From positions 613,501-677,500 of the forward strand of contig JAOTOL010001470.1 in assembly GCA_034440575.1 (NCBI GenBank): a stretch of DNA of 64,000 bases. The letters run 5' to 3'. Positions 1-12,130 of this stretch are shown piece after piece. The notes below the pieces were generated by a model. It did not search any database, was not told the origin of the DNA, and saw only the letters and a list, made by a program, of their open reading frames with translations. The DNA is from Imbricaverruca yamaguchii (lineage: Eukaryota; Arthropoda; Thecostraca; Neoverrucidae). Each line of letters opens with the position of its first letter. The first letter of the stretch is position 1. Made by a program: the position numbers and the translations under genes.

Positions 1-3000
1 CTTGAGTCCAAAACATTCAATGATGAAGAGACGATAACGTTTGTTTGAATAGCTGTGCTGGGAGTGGTTTTGTAATCTTGTGGGATATGGGGTGTCAAGT
101 AATTCTGTGAAAAGGGGTCTGATAGAATGAGTTAGCTGATGATGAATGAGTTTTTGCATAATAAGTAACATTTGAAGTTTTGCTAGATCTTGGACTTTTG
201 ACATTTTTTAATTTCTTAAAGATAGGGTTTGCACTCTGGGGGAAATACATCCTCAATAATACGCATCATTCTTTCCTGAAGGAACAAAAATGTGTTTGTC
301 TGATTAACATAGTTTGCACTCCAGAGACAACAGCAATAATTTTTATATGGAAGAATTAATGCATTATACAAATTTAAGGGTAATTTTTCCATGGGAGATA
401 TTTAATTTTTCATATCATTCCTAAGTTGCGACTTATTATGTGAGACACTGCCGATATGGGATGCAAATTTAAAATGTTCATCCACACATACACCAAGGTA
501 TTTTACCAGAGGACGAGTAGCCTAGGGGTAAGTTGCTCGTCTCACAATCGAATGGTTGTGGGTTCGAGTCTCACCTGTCGTTACTCTTCGCCCGCGACCA
601 ATCGGCGATTGGCGACGCTACATGACTCAACGGTCGATGTGTCGTAAAACCAATAACCAACCAACCAACAGCGTCTCATGTAAAATAGAAATCCCATTAA
701 CTTCAATGTGGATATAAATATCTGTTTTGTGATTGTTGTATAGCTGGTATACACTTTTGGATTCATTTAATGATAAACGATTTGAAGGTAGCCATTGCGA
801 AATTTTTGGCATGAAATGTGTTATCTTGTGATGAAGTCCTGTACCGTCAGTGCTTTTGAGATAAAAATGGCAGTGTCATCAGCATATAGAAATGTCTGAC
901 ATTCTCCATGCAAATTTACAATATCATTTATATATATTTTTAAAAGCAAGGGGCCTAAAATTGAGCCTTGTGGCGCACCCATATCAATTTTTCTGAAAGT
1001 AGAGGTACCGTTATTTATTGTAGTAGCTTGTGTTCTTCATGACAAATAGGACTGTAATATTTTGATTGCATTTCCTTTTACACCATATTTTTTCCCGTTT
1101 TTGCACACAATATTTCTTTGTCAACGGCATCAAACGCCTTTCTCGAGTCAAGGTAAATTCCTACAACATATTCACTATTTTCAAATTCTTTAGTCACGAG
1201 GCTCTGTATTAAAAGTAGAAGAAGGTATGTGAACCTCTCTTTTCTGAAACCAAATTACCTATCAGAAATTAGGTTATGTAGGGTGAAATGTTGAAAGAGT
1301 TGGTTTTGGATTATCTTTTCTAATGTTGTTGATATATGTGGAAGAATACTAATTGTTCTGTAGTTACTAAATGTTGACGGGTCACCTTTTTTGTAGATGG
1401 GCTTTACAATAGCAATTTTGAATGGCTTCGGGTAGATCCCACTACTCAGACATAAGTTGATGATATGGGTTAAGCGTGATAATATGGACCTATATGACTG
1501 TTTAAATACCCTAGAATGTATTCCGTCAACTCCAGACCCAACATTTTTAAAGAAGCAATTACTGTATCTAAATTGTTTTCTGTTACTGCTAATAGCACCA
1601 TTGATATATCTGGGTAGGTGTGCATATATTACAAAGCACTGATGTTGCTTTCAGGAATTTGTTCTCTCAATTTTGGTGCAATTCCTGTGAAGTATTTATT
1701 AAATCCTTCGGCTATAGCTGCATCACTTTCCAGAGTGATGCTTGCATCTATGTTCATTTTTTTCACGGATATTATGCATTGAAGGAGTTTGCCTGGGTGT
1801 CTGGTTAAGCATTTTCCATGTCTCTTTTGGATTATTTTGATGTTTGTCGAATTCCACTTCACAATGAAGTATTTTTGCTTTTCTGATTATTCTAATCGGT
1901 GTACTTGTATACCTGTTATATTTTGTCTTGCTTTCAGTAGTCCGATATGTAAGTTTTTGATTTAATAATATTTGTTTTTGGTTGATTGTGCATAATATTG
2001 CAGCTGAAATCCATGGTTTTATGGAGGATGTTTTTCGTGATATGGCTTGAGTACATATACATTTATAAATCCCACTCTTATATGCATTAATTTAACTGAT
2101 AAATGCTTTCTCAGGATCATTTTCATCAAAAATCCCATTCAGGTTCATTGGTCAGATGATCCCTCAACCGGTAAATTTTATGAAAGTCAAAGGTCGTTCT
2201 TGTTCTTTTTGCGGTTATTGGTTTTAGAACTGAAAATTCTGATGTTTAAAAATAGAGAAGTGATCAAAGAAATCAGATTTAATGATGCCAGTTTATTATA
2301 TTTGGGACATCATTACAGAAAATATTGTCAATTAGTGTGCATGATGTATCACATACACGAGTAGCCTTTGATATTAGGGGAAGAAAACCATGAGAGCATA
2401 TTAGACATAAAAAATGAGTCAGCAAAGTGGTTGTTTGGAATTGAAAAAAGGTCAGTGTTTAGATCTCCAATGATGTGTGTAGCCATGTTCAGTTTGTTTA
2501 TTGTTGTAAGGGACTCCTCAAATTCAGACAGAAATTTGTGTACTATGACCAGGTGCACGATATATCTGGCATATCAAAAGACGTTGATTATTACTCAATT
2601 ATATTTGGAGAAAAACACCTTCAGCTTCAGCAGCAACAAAATTAAATGGATAAAGCTGTTTTGCTTTTAGTGATTTCAAATAATAGATTGCAGACCCTCC
2701 CCAGTTTTGTTTTCTCTGCTTTTGCAGAATAGTTCATAATCTTTGTCATCTAAGCTAAATTTGCGTTCATTTTATTTTGATAGCCAGGTTTCAGAAATAC
2801 ATATAAGGCTCCATTTGTGATTCAGCTGGTTTAGGAAATTATTGAGCTCATCAAATTTATTTACTATGAACCTTGCATTCAAATGGAGAATATCTGTTTC
2901 TTCCTATATCAGTACGTATTTCAGCTTGTCTACTGATATCCTTAGCATCATAGAAGTTACAATTATATTGAATGCGTTCAAAATGAGAATACGTAAGGGC

Positions 3001-3060
3001 AAAGTCATCTGAGATTATATTCAAGAATGGGTTAAATGTTTTATTTCCCAAGGTAAGTAA
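1..3060 (-). mobile_element. Decayed non-LTR retrotransposon (CR1/L2/jockey-like)
   Basis: Short minus-strand frames in the right order for a LINE survive here. Around 2350-2560 an endonuclease-like piece carries GDLNTDLF, the motif of AP-type endonucleases. Around 1630-1860 there is the linker usually found between endonuclease and RT (AEGFNKYFTGIAPKL). Around 900-1450 the minus-strand sequence still resembles the PQGSILGPLLF block of reverse transcriptase. Every frame is broken by stops and shifts, so this is an inactive relic. Its limits are uncertain; it may run off the left edge. A tRNA-derived SINE has inserted into its 3' part near 510-660. The clade is a guess from motif style only. 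Confidence 0.6.
508..662 (+). mobile_element. tRNA-derived SINE, family A, copy 1
   Basis: A pol III-type head is visible: an A-box-like stretch (tagcctaggggtaagt, about 518-533) and a B box (ggttcgagtct, about 562-572). A body follows that ends in a simple (aacc)n tail near 645-662. A second copy at 15082-15232 shares head and body, which makes it a dispersed family and not a tRNA gene. It does not fold as a complete tRNA with a paired acceptor stem. Confidence 0.7.
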
Positions 3061-3540
3061 TTATAAGAATCTAGTTGTAGGACCTATGCAGCAAGGTAGT
3101 TAAATTGTTTGCCCCCAGAATTAAAGCATGGACACGATAACTGAAGTGACGTGGCACCACAAGCGGATCTAGGGGGCACGGGGTTGATGATGAATTGGGG
3201 TTTAGGGGCGCGTCGACTGCCATAGTCATTTTGCGCCCATAACTGTGTTTACAGGCTATCTCCTATGCTCCTACAGTAGGCAGCAAGACAAAATATCCAG
3301 GTACGGCGATAGATAACATCAAAATTTGCTTGTCCAAGGAAAGTAAAAATGTCCCCAGACGACACGACCTCAGAGTCATCCTTTAGCAGCATACGCAGTG
3401 TCGCTGTTTACACGTCCTAAAATCTGGTGCCGTAGAGGTTCTAATGATAAACAGCCTATTCTAACATGATTCAAACATGATAAACTGTAAGCGGGTCATA
3501 ACACCGTGGGCACAAAAGTCGGTCATCACCAGTCAGTATA

Positions 3541-3570
3541 CAGGGTGCGCGGAAAGTCCTGGCGCTTTTC
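3541..3570 (+). repeat. Left terminal inverted repeat of the mariner element
   Basis: Thirty bases, the exact reverse complement of 4838-4867. This is the expected transposase binding and cleavage end, flanked outward by TATA (TA target plus TA end). Confidence 0.93.
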
Positions 3571-3691
3571 TGGTATGCTTGCCAGCGCGCGCTGTGATTG
3601 GTGGCCAGTCTGTCAATGGCCGCAGGCGTCACCCTCGCCGACCCGGTCAGCCGGGTGGCGTGCAAATATGACCTTCGAATCGCGTTCAGTC

Positions 3692-4741
3692 ATGGATAAA
3701 CAGACGAAGCGGCACCTTGTCGCTGGCTGCCTGCGCGCGGCGGCCGGGTCCGGCTTAACCGAGGCGCAAGTTGCGGAACGATGCAGCGTTTCTCGGCGAA
3801 CGGTTCAGCGGATAAAGGCGAAGATCCGATCTGTGGGGTCCTTAGAAGATGCCCCCAGGTCAGGTCGGCCGCGGTCGCTCAGAACTCCCGAGAACGTGGC
3901 CGCCGTGTCAGAAGCAATCGAAGAAAATCCGCGGCAGTCAATCAGAAAACTGGCGAAGAACTTCAGCTTTCCCGAGACATCAATGCGGGAATTGATCCAC
4001 CAAGACTTGAACATGGAGTCCAGAGTGATCCATAACAGGCCGCGTTTAACCGAGGCCACGCGTCTCCGCCGTCTGGAGAAGAGCAAGCTGCTGCTCAACT
4101 TCTTGAAGAGTCCGGTGACCACCGGCTTCGTTCGGATCTTCTCCGATGAGAAGCTCTTCCACGTCGACGCCCAGCTGAACCGGAGGAACTCCCGCTATCT
4201 GTCCGACCAGCCTGTTGACGAAGTGGACCCCGGGATTCGGTTCAACCCCGTGAACAAGCACCCGCAGAAGGTCCTGGGTGTCGTCGGGTCCGACGGGCAG
4301 AAATGCCCCATCATCTTCATCGACGCCAACGAGAAAATCAACAGGCAGGTCTACGAGGGGCTCCTGGACACGCACGTCATCCCCTGGGTCAAGGCGACCT
4401 ACCCAGAAGGAAATTTTATCTTCCAACAGGACGGAGCGCCCGCCCACAACGCCACCGCCATCCAAGCCAAGCTGACAGAGGAGATCGGCGGGCCAGATCA
4501 CTTCTGGCGGAAGGAGATGTGGCCGCCTCAGTCGCCCGACCTCAACCCACTCGATTACAGCATGTGGAGCGTTCTGCAGGATGAGGTCCAGGCCACTTCT
4601 CATCCCAACCTGGAGTCGCTTAAGGCTCGCATCGTGGCGGCGTGGGAGGCGCTGGAGGCGGCCTACATCATCAGGACCTGCAAGGGCTTCCGGTCTCGCG
4701 TCGAGGCCGTCATCGCCGCCGAGGGCGGCTACATCGAGTGA
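3692..4741 (+). CDS. Mariner/Tc1-like transposase (DDD type)
   Basis: The frame encodes 349 residues from the ATG at 3692. An in-frame ATG at 3668 would add eight. The N-terminal part has a helix-turn-helix (LTEAQVAERCSVSRRTVQRI) followed by a GRPR linker, as in paired-type DNA-binding domains of Tc1/mariner proteins. The catalytic domain shows FSDEK (Asp152), QQDGAPAH (Asp247) and SPDLNPLDYSMW (Asp288), giving a DD(40)D spacing. That spacing is wider than the DD34D of classical mariner and close to the DD41D groups. The enzyme would bind the 30-bp terminal repeats and move the element by cut-and-paste into TA. No stop or frameshift interrupts it and its length is normal for the family. The longer upstream frame from 3506 lies partly in the terminal repeat and is unlikely to be translated. 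Confidence 0.92.
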   Translation: MDKQTKRHLVAGCLRAAAGSGLTEAQVAERCSVSRRTVQRIKAKIRSVGSLEDAPRSGRPRSLRTPENVAAVSEAIEENPRQSIRKLAKNFSFPETSMRELIHQDLNMESRVIHNRPRLTEATRLRRLEKSKLLLNFLKSPVTTGFVRIFSDEKLFHVDAQLNRRNSRYLSDQPVDEVDPGIRFNPVNKHPQKVLGVVGSDGQKCPIIFIDANEKINRQVYEGLLDTHVIPWVKATYPEGNFIFQQDGAPAHNATAIQAKLTEEIGGPDHFWRKEMWPPQSPDLNPLDYSMWSVLQDEVQATSHPNLESLKARIVAAWEALEAAYIIRTCKGFRSRVEAVIAAEGGYIE

Positions 4742-4837
4742 GCGGTTGGTGAAAGGATGTGGCTTGTTGTTCCCAGTCACTGTTACAACCTGTTGTTGAA
4801 TACATATGAGCCAGTTGCATTTGTTTGCGAAAATGTT

Positions 4838-4867
4838 GAAAAGCGCCAGGACTTTCCGCGCACCCTG
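4838..4867 (-). repeat. Right terminal inverted repeat of the mariner element
   Basis: Exact reverse complement of 3541-3570, with TATA immediately outside. It lies 97 bases downstream of the transposase stop codon. Confidence 0.93.
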
Positions 4868-4980
4868 TATAGCTGTGTGTTGCTAAGGCATGCCCTATCC
4901 TCAATCGACAAAGCGTCACTTCCTCTCGTCGCGAGGTCCGGTGGAGGACTGCCATAACCCTAGTTCTGGTTTTGTTACTC

Positions 4981-5400
4981 TCAGTTTACTGGGCTTGGAA
5001 TTCCAGGCTCGTTGCCATTCAGATCGTATATATGATAAAATGGAGGGATACACATCTCTTGGCGGAAGAGGTAGGCGAATTTCACGGCCCTTACTGGTAG
5101 CGTGCTTGGGGCCATATCGGCAGCGTCGTTTCCAGCAAGTCCAACATGACTAGGGATCCAGCAGAATACGATATTTTTGTCGAGAAGAGTTAGGGATTTG
5201 ACGATGGGAGGAATCCTTTGGACAAGCCTGTTATCTGGGTTGAAAGGCTTGATTCCCAGCAGACTGCCTAAGGAGTCAGTAAAAACCACGTGATTGTGGA
5301 CTGGTCATCCTGTATATAGTAAAGAGCTTGTAAAATGGCATATATTTCAGCAGTAAAAATCGACGCCTGCTTCAGTAAGCGGAAATATCTAATACCGCGT
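4981..5400 (-). pseudogene. LINE RNase H domain fragment
   Basis: Minus-strand residues VVFTDSLGSLLG and IVFCWIPSHVGLAGNDAAD are the third and fourth acidic blocks of a LINE-type RNase H. The first two blocks lie upstream in disrupted frames. The intact counterpart is in the copy at 15326-16195. The domain would remove the RNA strand during target-primed reverse transcription. Confidence 0.6.
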
Positions 5401-6254
5401 CGACCGATCGAGGTCAGGTCTAATATGCACATCCCACTCCCGACGAGGACTTGGAGCCGTCTGTGTATATGCGAGATAATTCACGGTACTGGTGTATTTT
5501 CTCTAACGCCAACATGCGGAGTTCTTCGGAGTTGACACTCCCTTTCTTTGAGTAGGACAGAGCAAGGTCTGTCTGGACTGGGACAACCTACCAAGGGGGG
5601 AGACTCGGAGTGACAGCGCGTGCCACAGAACCTGGTTTGACGTTGCACTTACAAAATGTCGGGGCCATCATGTCGGCGTCCAGAAAAAAAGGTAGGACAA
5701 GCTGATTACTGAGTGGACGAAGTGGCGGCGACGACCTTGACAATATCCATTTGTATCCTGGGTGCTTCCGGTTCTGTGCGACCTTACATGAGTATCTCGC
5801 TCCCAGTAGTGTACAGCGTAACGCAAGAGGAAGTTCATCAGTCTTGGCCATTAAGCTACCGACTGGTGAAGTACGGAAAGCTCCAGTGTCAGTACGAAGG
5901 GCTGTATTGTGGATTACGTCCAGACGGCGTTTCGTTGTAATGCACGCCCCATCATATATAAAACATCCATAGTCGATTATAGAGCGTACGAGCGATTGGT
6001 ACATAAGAAGCAAAATACTTCTGTCTGCTCCATACGATCACCTGGAGAGTCCTCATCACCTGCAGCCTCTTAGTACATTTCTGCGCAAGGTCTTTGATGT
6101 GGGTGCTGTACGCTAGTCGGCGGTCCATCCATATACCTAGGAACTTGGCGGCAGACTTGAATAGAATATGGTGCCCGTTGAGCATAATAATGGGGTCGGT
6201 GCAAGAGCGCCTGCGGCAGAAATTTTAAACGTGGACATGACGAAGCCTGTTTTA

Positions 6255-7395
6255 TCACACCAACCCTGAACCTTCCGGACAGCCAGCTGGAGTTCTCTCC
6301 ACTGTGCAAACAGAGCGCGAAGAACACCATACGGCAAAATCTACAAATAGCGCTTTGCCTACGGAAGTCGGCAGTGATGTAGCCACATCATTGATAGCGA
6401 CAGCAAACAATGCTACACTTAATACACTTCCCTGTGGGACTCCGTTAAGTTGTGGAAAAGTGCCAGATAGTGTGCGGCCTATTATAACACGAAACGTTCT
6501 GGAAGCTAAAAAGTGTGTCAAGAAGAACCCCATGGAGCCCCTGACACCCATACTATGTAACTTCATCAGTATACCGTGACGCCATGTCGTGTCATATGCA
6601 CCATCAATGTAGAAAAATAATGCAGCTGCATGTTGGCGCTTCATAAACCCAGAGCGCACGATGAAGTCAAGTGTTATAACATGGTCAAGTGTGCTACGGT
6701 GTTTTCGGAAACCACTCTGAATCATGGTAAGTAAATTGTTATGTTCTAGAAACCACATCAATCGGACATTAACTATTTTCTCAACCAGTTTGCGTTCCGA
6801 GCAGGTAAGCGAGATGGGGCGGTAGTGCAGTGGGTCCTCCCCAGATTTATTTGGTTTCCGTATAGGCACAACAATTGCCTTCCGCCACGAAGATGGAAAT
6901 GTGGCTGACTTCCACATTTCATTCATGGCTTCCAAGAGTATTTCTATAGCAGTCGCTGGAATATGTTTGACTATATCATTATGTAGTGTGTCCGGGCCCT
7001 CTGCCACACTCTTGAGCGTACTAAATGCTGCAGTTAGTTCAGAGACCGAGAATGGTACGTTGCAGTCGAGGATGTCTGAAGTGGAAAAATCAAGGGGGCG
7101 TTCTTCGTACCGAGCCTTATGTCCTAGAAATCGTTCGTTACTAGTATTTTCCGAGCGTGCAGACAACGCACATTGTATTTTGTCGGCCACTTCTACTGGG
7201 TCAATTATATATTGTCCGGTCATGTGGAAAGCGGGGAGAGGAAGCGGGGCGTGTCTTCCAGAGAAGCGCTTAATTCGTGACCCTACAGTTGACAGAGATG
7301 TTGAGCGATTTAACGTGTTAACGTACGCCTTCCATGAGTTTCGTTTCGCCCCGGCGATGGTTCGTCTTGGCCCCTGTCAATGTTCATTGGCAGCC
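6255..7395 (-). pseudogene. LINE reverse transcriptase fragment (I-like)
   Basis: A frame of about 380 codons is open from near 7390 down to 6255. It starts with the basic linker that precedes RT in I-type LINEs (AKRNSWKAYVNTLNRS), then has RT blocks WRKAIVVPIRKPNK, YRPISLT, SGFRKHRSTLDHV, the block A equivalent FFYIDGAYDTTW and the NGVPQGSVLS block. The catalytic loop, normally FVDD, reads LFVDF, so one of the paired aspartates is missing. The frame then shifts. Together with the lack of ORF1 and endonuclease, this marks a dead copy. Confidence 0.75.
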
Positions 7396-9093
7396 GGGGA
7401 CGTCATCTGGGCACTGATTTGGGTTCAACAGGTTATCATGCCAGCAAGAAATGGTACTTTTCCGCGAACGTTCCTGACTAAAAAGTATACGTGAGTGGTT
7501 TAAATTAACCGTCATCTGAAAGCTTGTTTCATGGTATTTCGATAATCATGAAAGGCTTTCACATGAACGTGTTAGTTATTGTGTAAAATGGTGTTATTTA
7601 GACACATGCCATATCCATCCACCCATGACACTATTTAACTTAAGTGGGCCGAGCGAGTCGGTGCGGATAGCGCAGTTGGTAGCGCGTGAGTTTGCCGACT
7701 CAGAGGTAGCCAGTTCGAGGCTGGAGGCAGGCAGATCTTTGTGCGTGTAGTGAGAAGCCCTTCTAATAAGCGACAGTGAATTAAGACATTACTCACATGG
7801 GACGATCTTTTTCATAAAGACAAGGGAAATACGCAGATATTCTGCAAGGCTGGGGTTCGGCCACCTTAAATAGATGGTTGGGTACTTCTTCTAATCAGCC
7901 TGTCATATGAAGTACAGAACACGTCGCCGCTTATAGCAGTGTCCAGGTCCACAGTCCCTTCCTGACACCAGCGGCGGACCACCGGGGGTGGGACAGGAGA
8001 CAGGACCCCTGAATTTAATAATTTGTGGCACTACGGCAGTGCATCCCAAATATTGAGCTAAAAACTAACGGTTGCCCTTTCCCCTCCCACCAGTACACGC
8101 CGACCAACATTAGTCCCTGCTCCTCGAGGTGTGCATCTAATAACAGTACATGATTATCAAGGTGACAAAACCAACAATTGTGCATGCTGCCGAACAGTCA
8201 AATGACTGGACCCGCACTGGAGTCAGAGCGATGCCAGTGCTAAGCTCGGCTCCACGCCTCTTAAGATACACGGCGAACACACGTCACCAGGACTGCGACA
8301 AGCATTGCTTTGACAGGAGCAGACGTTGGCTAAAATATTTCGGTGACAATCCTGAACTTTCTGGAGCGCCGGCGCAAAATAAAAAATAAAACACGTTTTT
8401 CGTTCCATGAAGGCTCGATATAGATTCGACAACAACTTTGTGGAACCTGTAAGCGCTAAGACGGATTTTATATGCCCTCATGAGGATTTCGGTTCGATTA
8501 TCACGCATTGTCAAAGGCTTAAGGCGGAACTTGGCAAGATTGGGGAAGCATCCCCGTTCATCCCCCACGGTGGCTTTGCCCATGTTAGCACACCGTTATT
8601 CGGCATTTTCAGTCGAAATGAATTGGCTGCGTCGCTGACGCCATGTGAATCAAACTTCTGCCACGCATGCAATAATGCAGTGGCAACAGCAATTTCACTG
8701 CCAGACCAGCTCGTAAGGAACTTCAATAACAGCTTAATTTGTGGGTGGAATGAAAAATTACCACGTAATATCATACACCTTTGAAATTAAATGTGTTCTA
8801 TTTTTAAGTAAAGGAAATATTTTCATTTTGAAATATGGTTTCTTTATTCGCGTCGTGTAACCTGAAATATCACGCATTTTGCAGTACAGCCCGGCATAAA
8901 TACGGCAACAAAAGTTGTTTATCAATCAGACTTTAATACGCGGAGCATGGAGCATACATCTGGGGGAGGACAAGACTGCCAAGATTGAGGAAGGCCCTCT
9001 CTCCCACTGCCGATTGCTTCTCGGTTGTGTACTCTGTGGTGGATGTGAATATGCATTTTGGGCGCATCGACTGCGTTTGTCATTTTTGGCGCA

Positions 9094-9161
<68 letters not shown>

Positions 9162-9349
9162 TACTCCGACCCCCAACAGAGTGCGTATTAAAACAATATA
9201 TCGAGGAAGCACAACGCAAGACATATATTGGGAGAAGCAAACACATGAAGCAGAAAAAGAACCTTGGGTTCTTTTACGACGCAATTAACTGCTAGGTCAT
9301 ATAGCGTCGCCAACTTCTCATACCGATTGGTCCCGGGTAGACTCGGTAA
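7396..9349. other. Unassigned sequence with a tRNA-like fragment and LINE-tail motif
   Basis: No coding sequence recognised. A tRNA-like head (gcgcagttggtagcgcgtgag and a degenerate B box, about 7667-7735) suggests an old SINE. Overlapping frames on both strands at 8150-8784 show no family signature. The LINE-tail hairpin motif recurs at about 9055-9095 next to the (TA)n run. Confidence 0.4.
9096..9160. repeat. (TA)n microsatellite
   Basis: About 60 bases of pure alternating AT. It begins directly after a LINE-tail motif, so it may have grown from a retrotransposon end. Confidence 0.95.
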
Positions 9350-9430
9350 TTCCGCTGGTTGCGGGACTCGAACCCATAATCTTGCAGTCAAGAGCCCACC
9401 ACCCCACCGACTAGGCTACCGCGGCTCCAT
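9345..9430 (-). mobile_element. tRNA-derived SINE head, family B, copy 1
   Basis: On the minus strand there is an A-box region (gcggtagcctagtcggtggg) and a B box (gggttcgagtcccgc). The same head occurs at about 28020-28140, so this is a repeat family and not a functional tRNA gene. The acceptor stem does not pair. Confidence 0.65.
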
Positions 9431-12130
9431 CAAACGCGTGACATAAGAGGTTATCGGTAGCAGGTGGAGATAAGCCACGTTACTTATTGAGATTGCATTG
9501 CGTCAATACATTACAATGCCTAAAATTACAGTACGTACATACCTGGCACCTTATAAAATCGGACGAACTGGCAAGAATAGATGGAACATCCTCAACGTGA
9601 CATCTGTGGCTGAGAACAACTCGACATGCATACATACACAGAATATTCACGAGCACCGTAGTGGAGCGATGAGTACGCGTAAACCTACAGGCTACGCTCT
9701 ACCGACTTCACAAACACAGGCACATATCAGTTCTTGAGCTGGGCACGCACTCGGTGCAACTGCAACACGTACGTTTAGCCTCGTGCAATATTTGTGTAGA
9801 AAGTCCTGATATGCAGCTATGTGATCAACGGCAGGTGATGCACATATACGTCCAAACAATGAAGGATTCAAACACTGATCTGAATGTGAAGTGTCGCCCA
9901 AGTGCGGCCCACACTTCGCAGTTACTGAGCAAACTGCTCGGCTTTCCGCTGCTGCCGCTTTGTGAGCTTGGCGACGTTCGCCTTGTTCACCAGCCCGAGA
10001 CGAATAAATGTTCGGATCCTCGCAAAACACTTAATTATATTTTATCTGTGGAATTGAATCTGGATTCCAACACCAGGCGAAAACTTTTAATGCCCTTTGG
10101 ATGTGTGCTGAGATTGTTGGGTTCTTGAGCATGGTGAACACAAGACGCTGCATCCATTTCTCTGAATGTATGGAAGAATTCCTCGGTGGGAACCATCAGG
10201 CCGCTAAGGCTTAGGAGGCGAGTCCAGAACGCTTCTCGTGGTTCATCTTCGGGATACGCAGATGGGTGCCCAGCGATCGGTCCGCTGGTTTCTTTCTGGC
10301 CATTGACCAGGCCACACATCATCCCACCCCCCACCGCCACGCTTAACATTTAACATTCTTTCAATTCACATCATTAGCTGACGTGATTTGAAGGAAGCTG
10401 ATATTAATTTGTATGGGAAATGAAAACTCAGCAAATCAGCAGTTCAGGTTCATGTGATGACATCTAGAAAAAAAGTAATTTCACAAAAAATATAATATTA
10501 ATATCGTTAAACTAAGAGTTTCCAAACACTAGGAAAAAATCACCAATTTTGACAATGACAGTACATGCTATCCCTACGCCATAGAAACATGGAAAGTGTG
10601 GGGAAATGGGATTTTTGGTGGCTAACAAAGAACACTGATGTCAAATTACACAAAAATATCCTAACTGAATCCGGCCTAACCAACTGATGTTGGACCTCCT
10701 AAAACATACTCATGTTCGGTCATCTAATACCTACTGATATTGTATGCTGGATGTTGAACGTGATTCACGAAGGAAATGGTAGATCCATTGCACCTTAATT
10801 GCACACTCGCATCAATTGTGCACCATATATTAATTCAACTAGTGACATGGAAACATCCGAAAAAAGTTTTTTTCGGAATGGGAGGAAAATTTAAACTGAC
10901 TCACAAAGCCGGTGAAAAACAAGCATTTTGGGTCCGCGACTGCATGGCATACTATGCACACAGAACAAGATGGCGGCAAGAAGGTGCAACGTGAGACGTC
11001 ATAGATAAAGTGCGCAACTGTGCACAATGAACAGCCGGAAGAATTGGAAAACTGCATTACCAAGACGTGAAAATTGGAAAAATTGGAACGAACTGGAAAT
11101 GAAAAATGAGATACGACGGCAAAAGGAGATAAACGAATGGTCAAAAACACGTTGTTAATGGTGCTCCCAGAACGGTGAGCAGCACTTGCTTACGAACTCG
11201 ACCTGCACAGAACCGTGTCAACATGGTCGACTGTCCATAGGCTACCCGAATCGATTTCGTCTGCCTTGTCCGCCACGTGACGAGACCGCAGCAGACGGCC
11301 GCGACAGACGGCACGGTCATCACATCCACACACCACAGGCAGCGCGGCCAGGCAGCGCGGCCAGGCCAGCGGTGGCGAGAGCACCAACACAGCGCGCCCC
11401 ACCGCCGCGTGACTCGCCGACATTCTGCGGTCAGCGTCATCATAACGCGGTGGCAAATGGTCATGAATAAACGGTACGGTTTGTGCCGGCCAAACCGCGC
11501 CGCTGTATGGCCAGCACGTTTACTACCAGCACGGTAGTGAAAGTCCAGCCGGGCCGGTGACGGCGTTCGATTGGCCGGACCATGTACACCGACGAATTGG
11601 TAAACATAAAGGGATGCGCGAAATTATTAACATTTGAATGAAAAATGTTTACTTCAGATCGAAATTCCAAGATATTCGCATTGCATTCCATTATTATCAT
11701 GTCCATTTTTGCAAATTATGAAACGTTTTAAAGTTCACCAACATACGTCAAGAACTTTCGCTAATACGTGCGCAGAAGCGCGATCTCACATCACGCCGCT
11801 GTCGGAAAACAACGGTAGTGGTGTAGCATGCTGCGTATAGCCACCTACACATATCATCCACACCATCACCACCTACATATATCGCTACCACGTGACACCA
11901 CTAGCAGCCGCTCTAGAACCGCTAAGTTTAGTGTAGTCAGTTCTCATTTTTAGCCGATAATATCTGGCGCGCATCATATCTGACGCCAAAGCTGTATCCA
12001 GCGGATAGTTCCAGTGGAGACTGTACGAAATATATGATGGTGAGTTCAGAACCGCCCCCCCCCCCCCCGAGCCTGACCTCGTGGTTTCTTGCATCTCATG
12101 TTTACACTTGCACGTCCGGAGGTCCGCGCC
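9431..12130. other. No gene recognised
   Basis: Short frames on both strands show no domain signature, and no tandem array or element end is obvious. Composition shifts from AT-rich (10350-11150) to GC-rich (11200-11560). Confidence 0.4.

Larger units (their letters stand above)
3539..4869 (+). mobile_element. Intact mariner/Tc1-like DNA transposon
   Basis: Perfect 30-bp terminal inverted repeats at 3541-3570 and 4838-4867 (outer end CAGGGTGCGCGGAAAGTCCT) extend two bases outward as TA. TA lies on each side (3537-3538 and 4870-4871), the target duplication typical of the IS630/Tc1/mariner superfamily. The 1.33-kb element encloses one uninterrupted transposase frame. Perfect repeats and an open frame indicate a recent insertion, possibly by an active element. 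It sits inside an older I-like LINE. Confidence 0.93.
3185..7395 (-). mobile_element. I-clade-like LINE, 5' truncated, split by a mariner element
   Basis: Read 5' to 3' on the minus strand: an open RT region (7390-6255), the RT C-terminal part in broken frames (6255-5588), an RNase H domain (about 5400-4981; FTDS, CWIPSHVGLAGNDAAD), a post-RNase H Cys-rich tail, and a 3' end carrying a small hairpin (about 3190-3245). The mariner element at 3539-4869 lies inside the Cys-rich tail: residues up to ATHSY are encoded on one side of it and LTGDDRLLCPRCYDPLTVYH on the other. The same protein order is uninterrupted in the LINE at 15250-16560. RT together with RNase H suggests the I/Nimb/Loa group, by family knowledge and not by alignment. 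Confidence 0.8.

Noticed and set aside
4046..4780. Minus-strand 244-codon frame opposite the transposase
   Set aside because: Shadow of the GC-rich transposase coding strand; it lacks any known domain.
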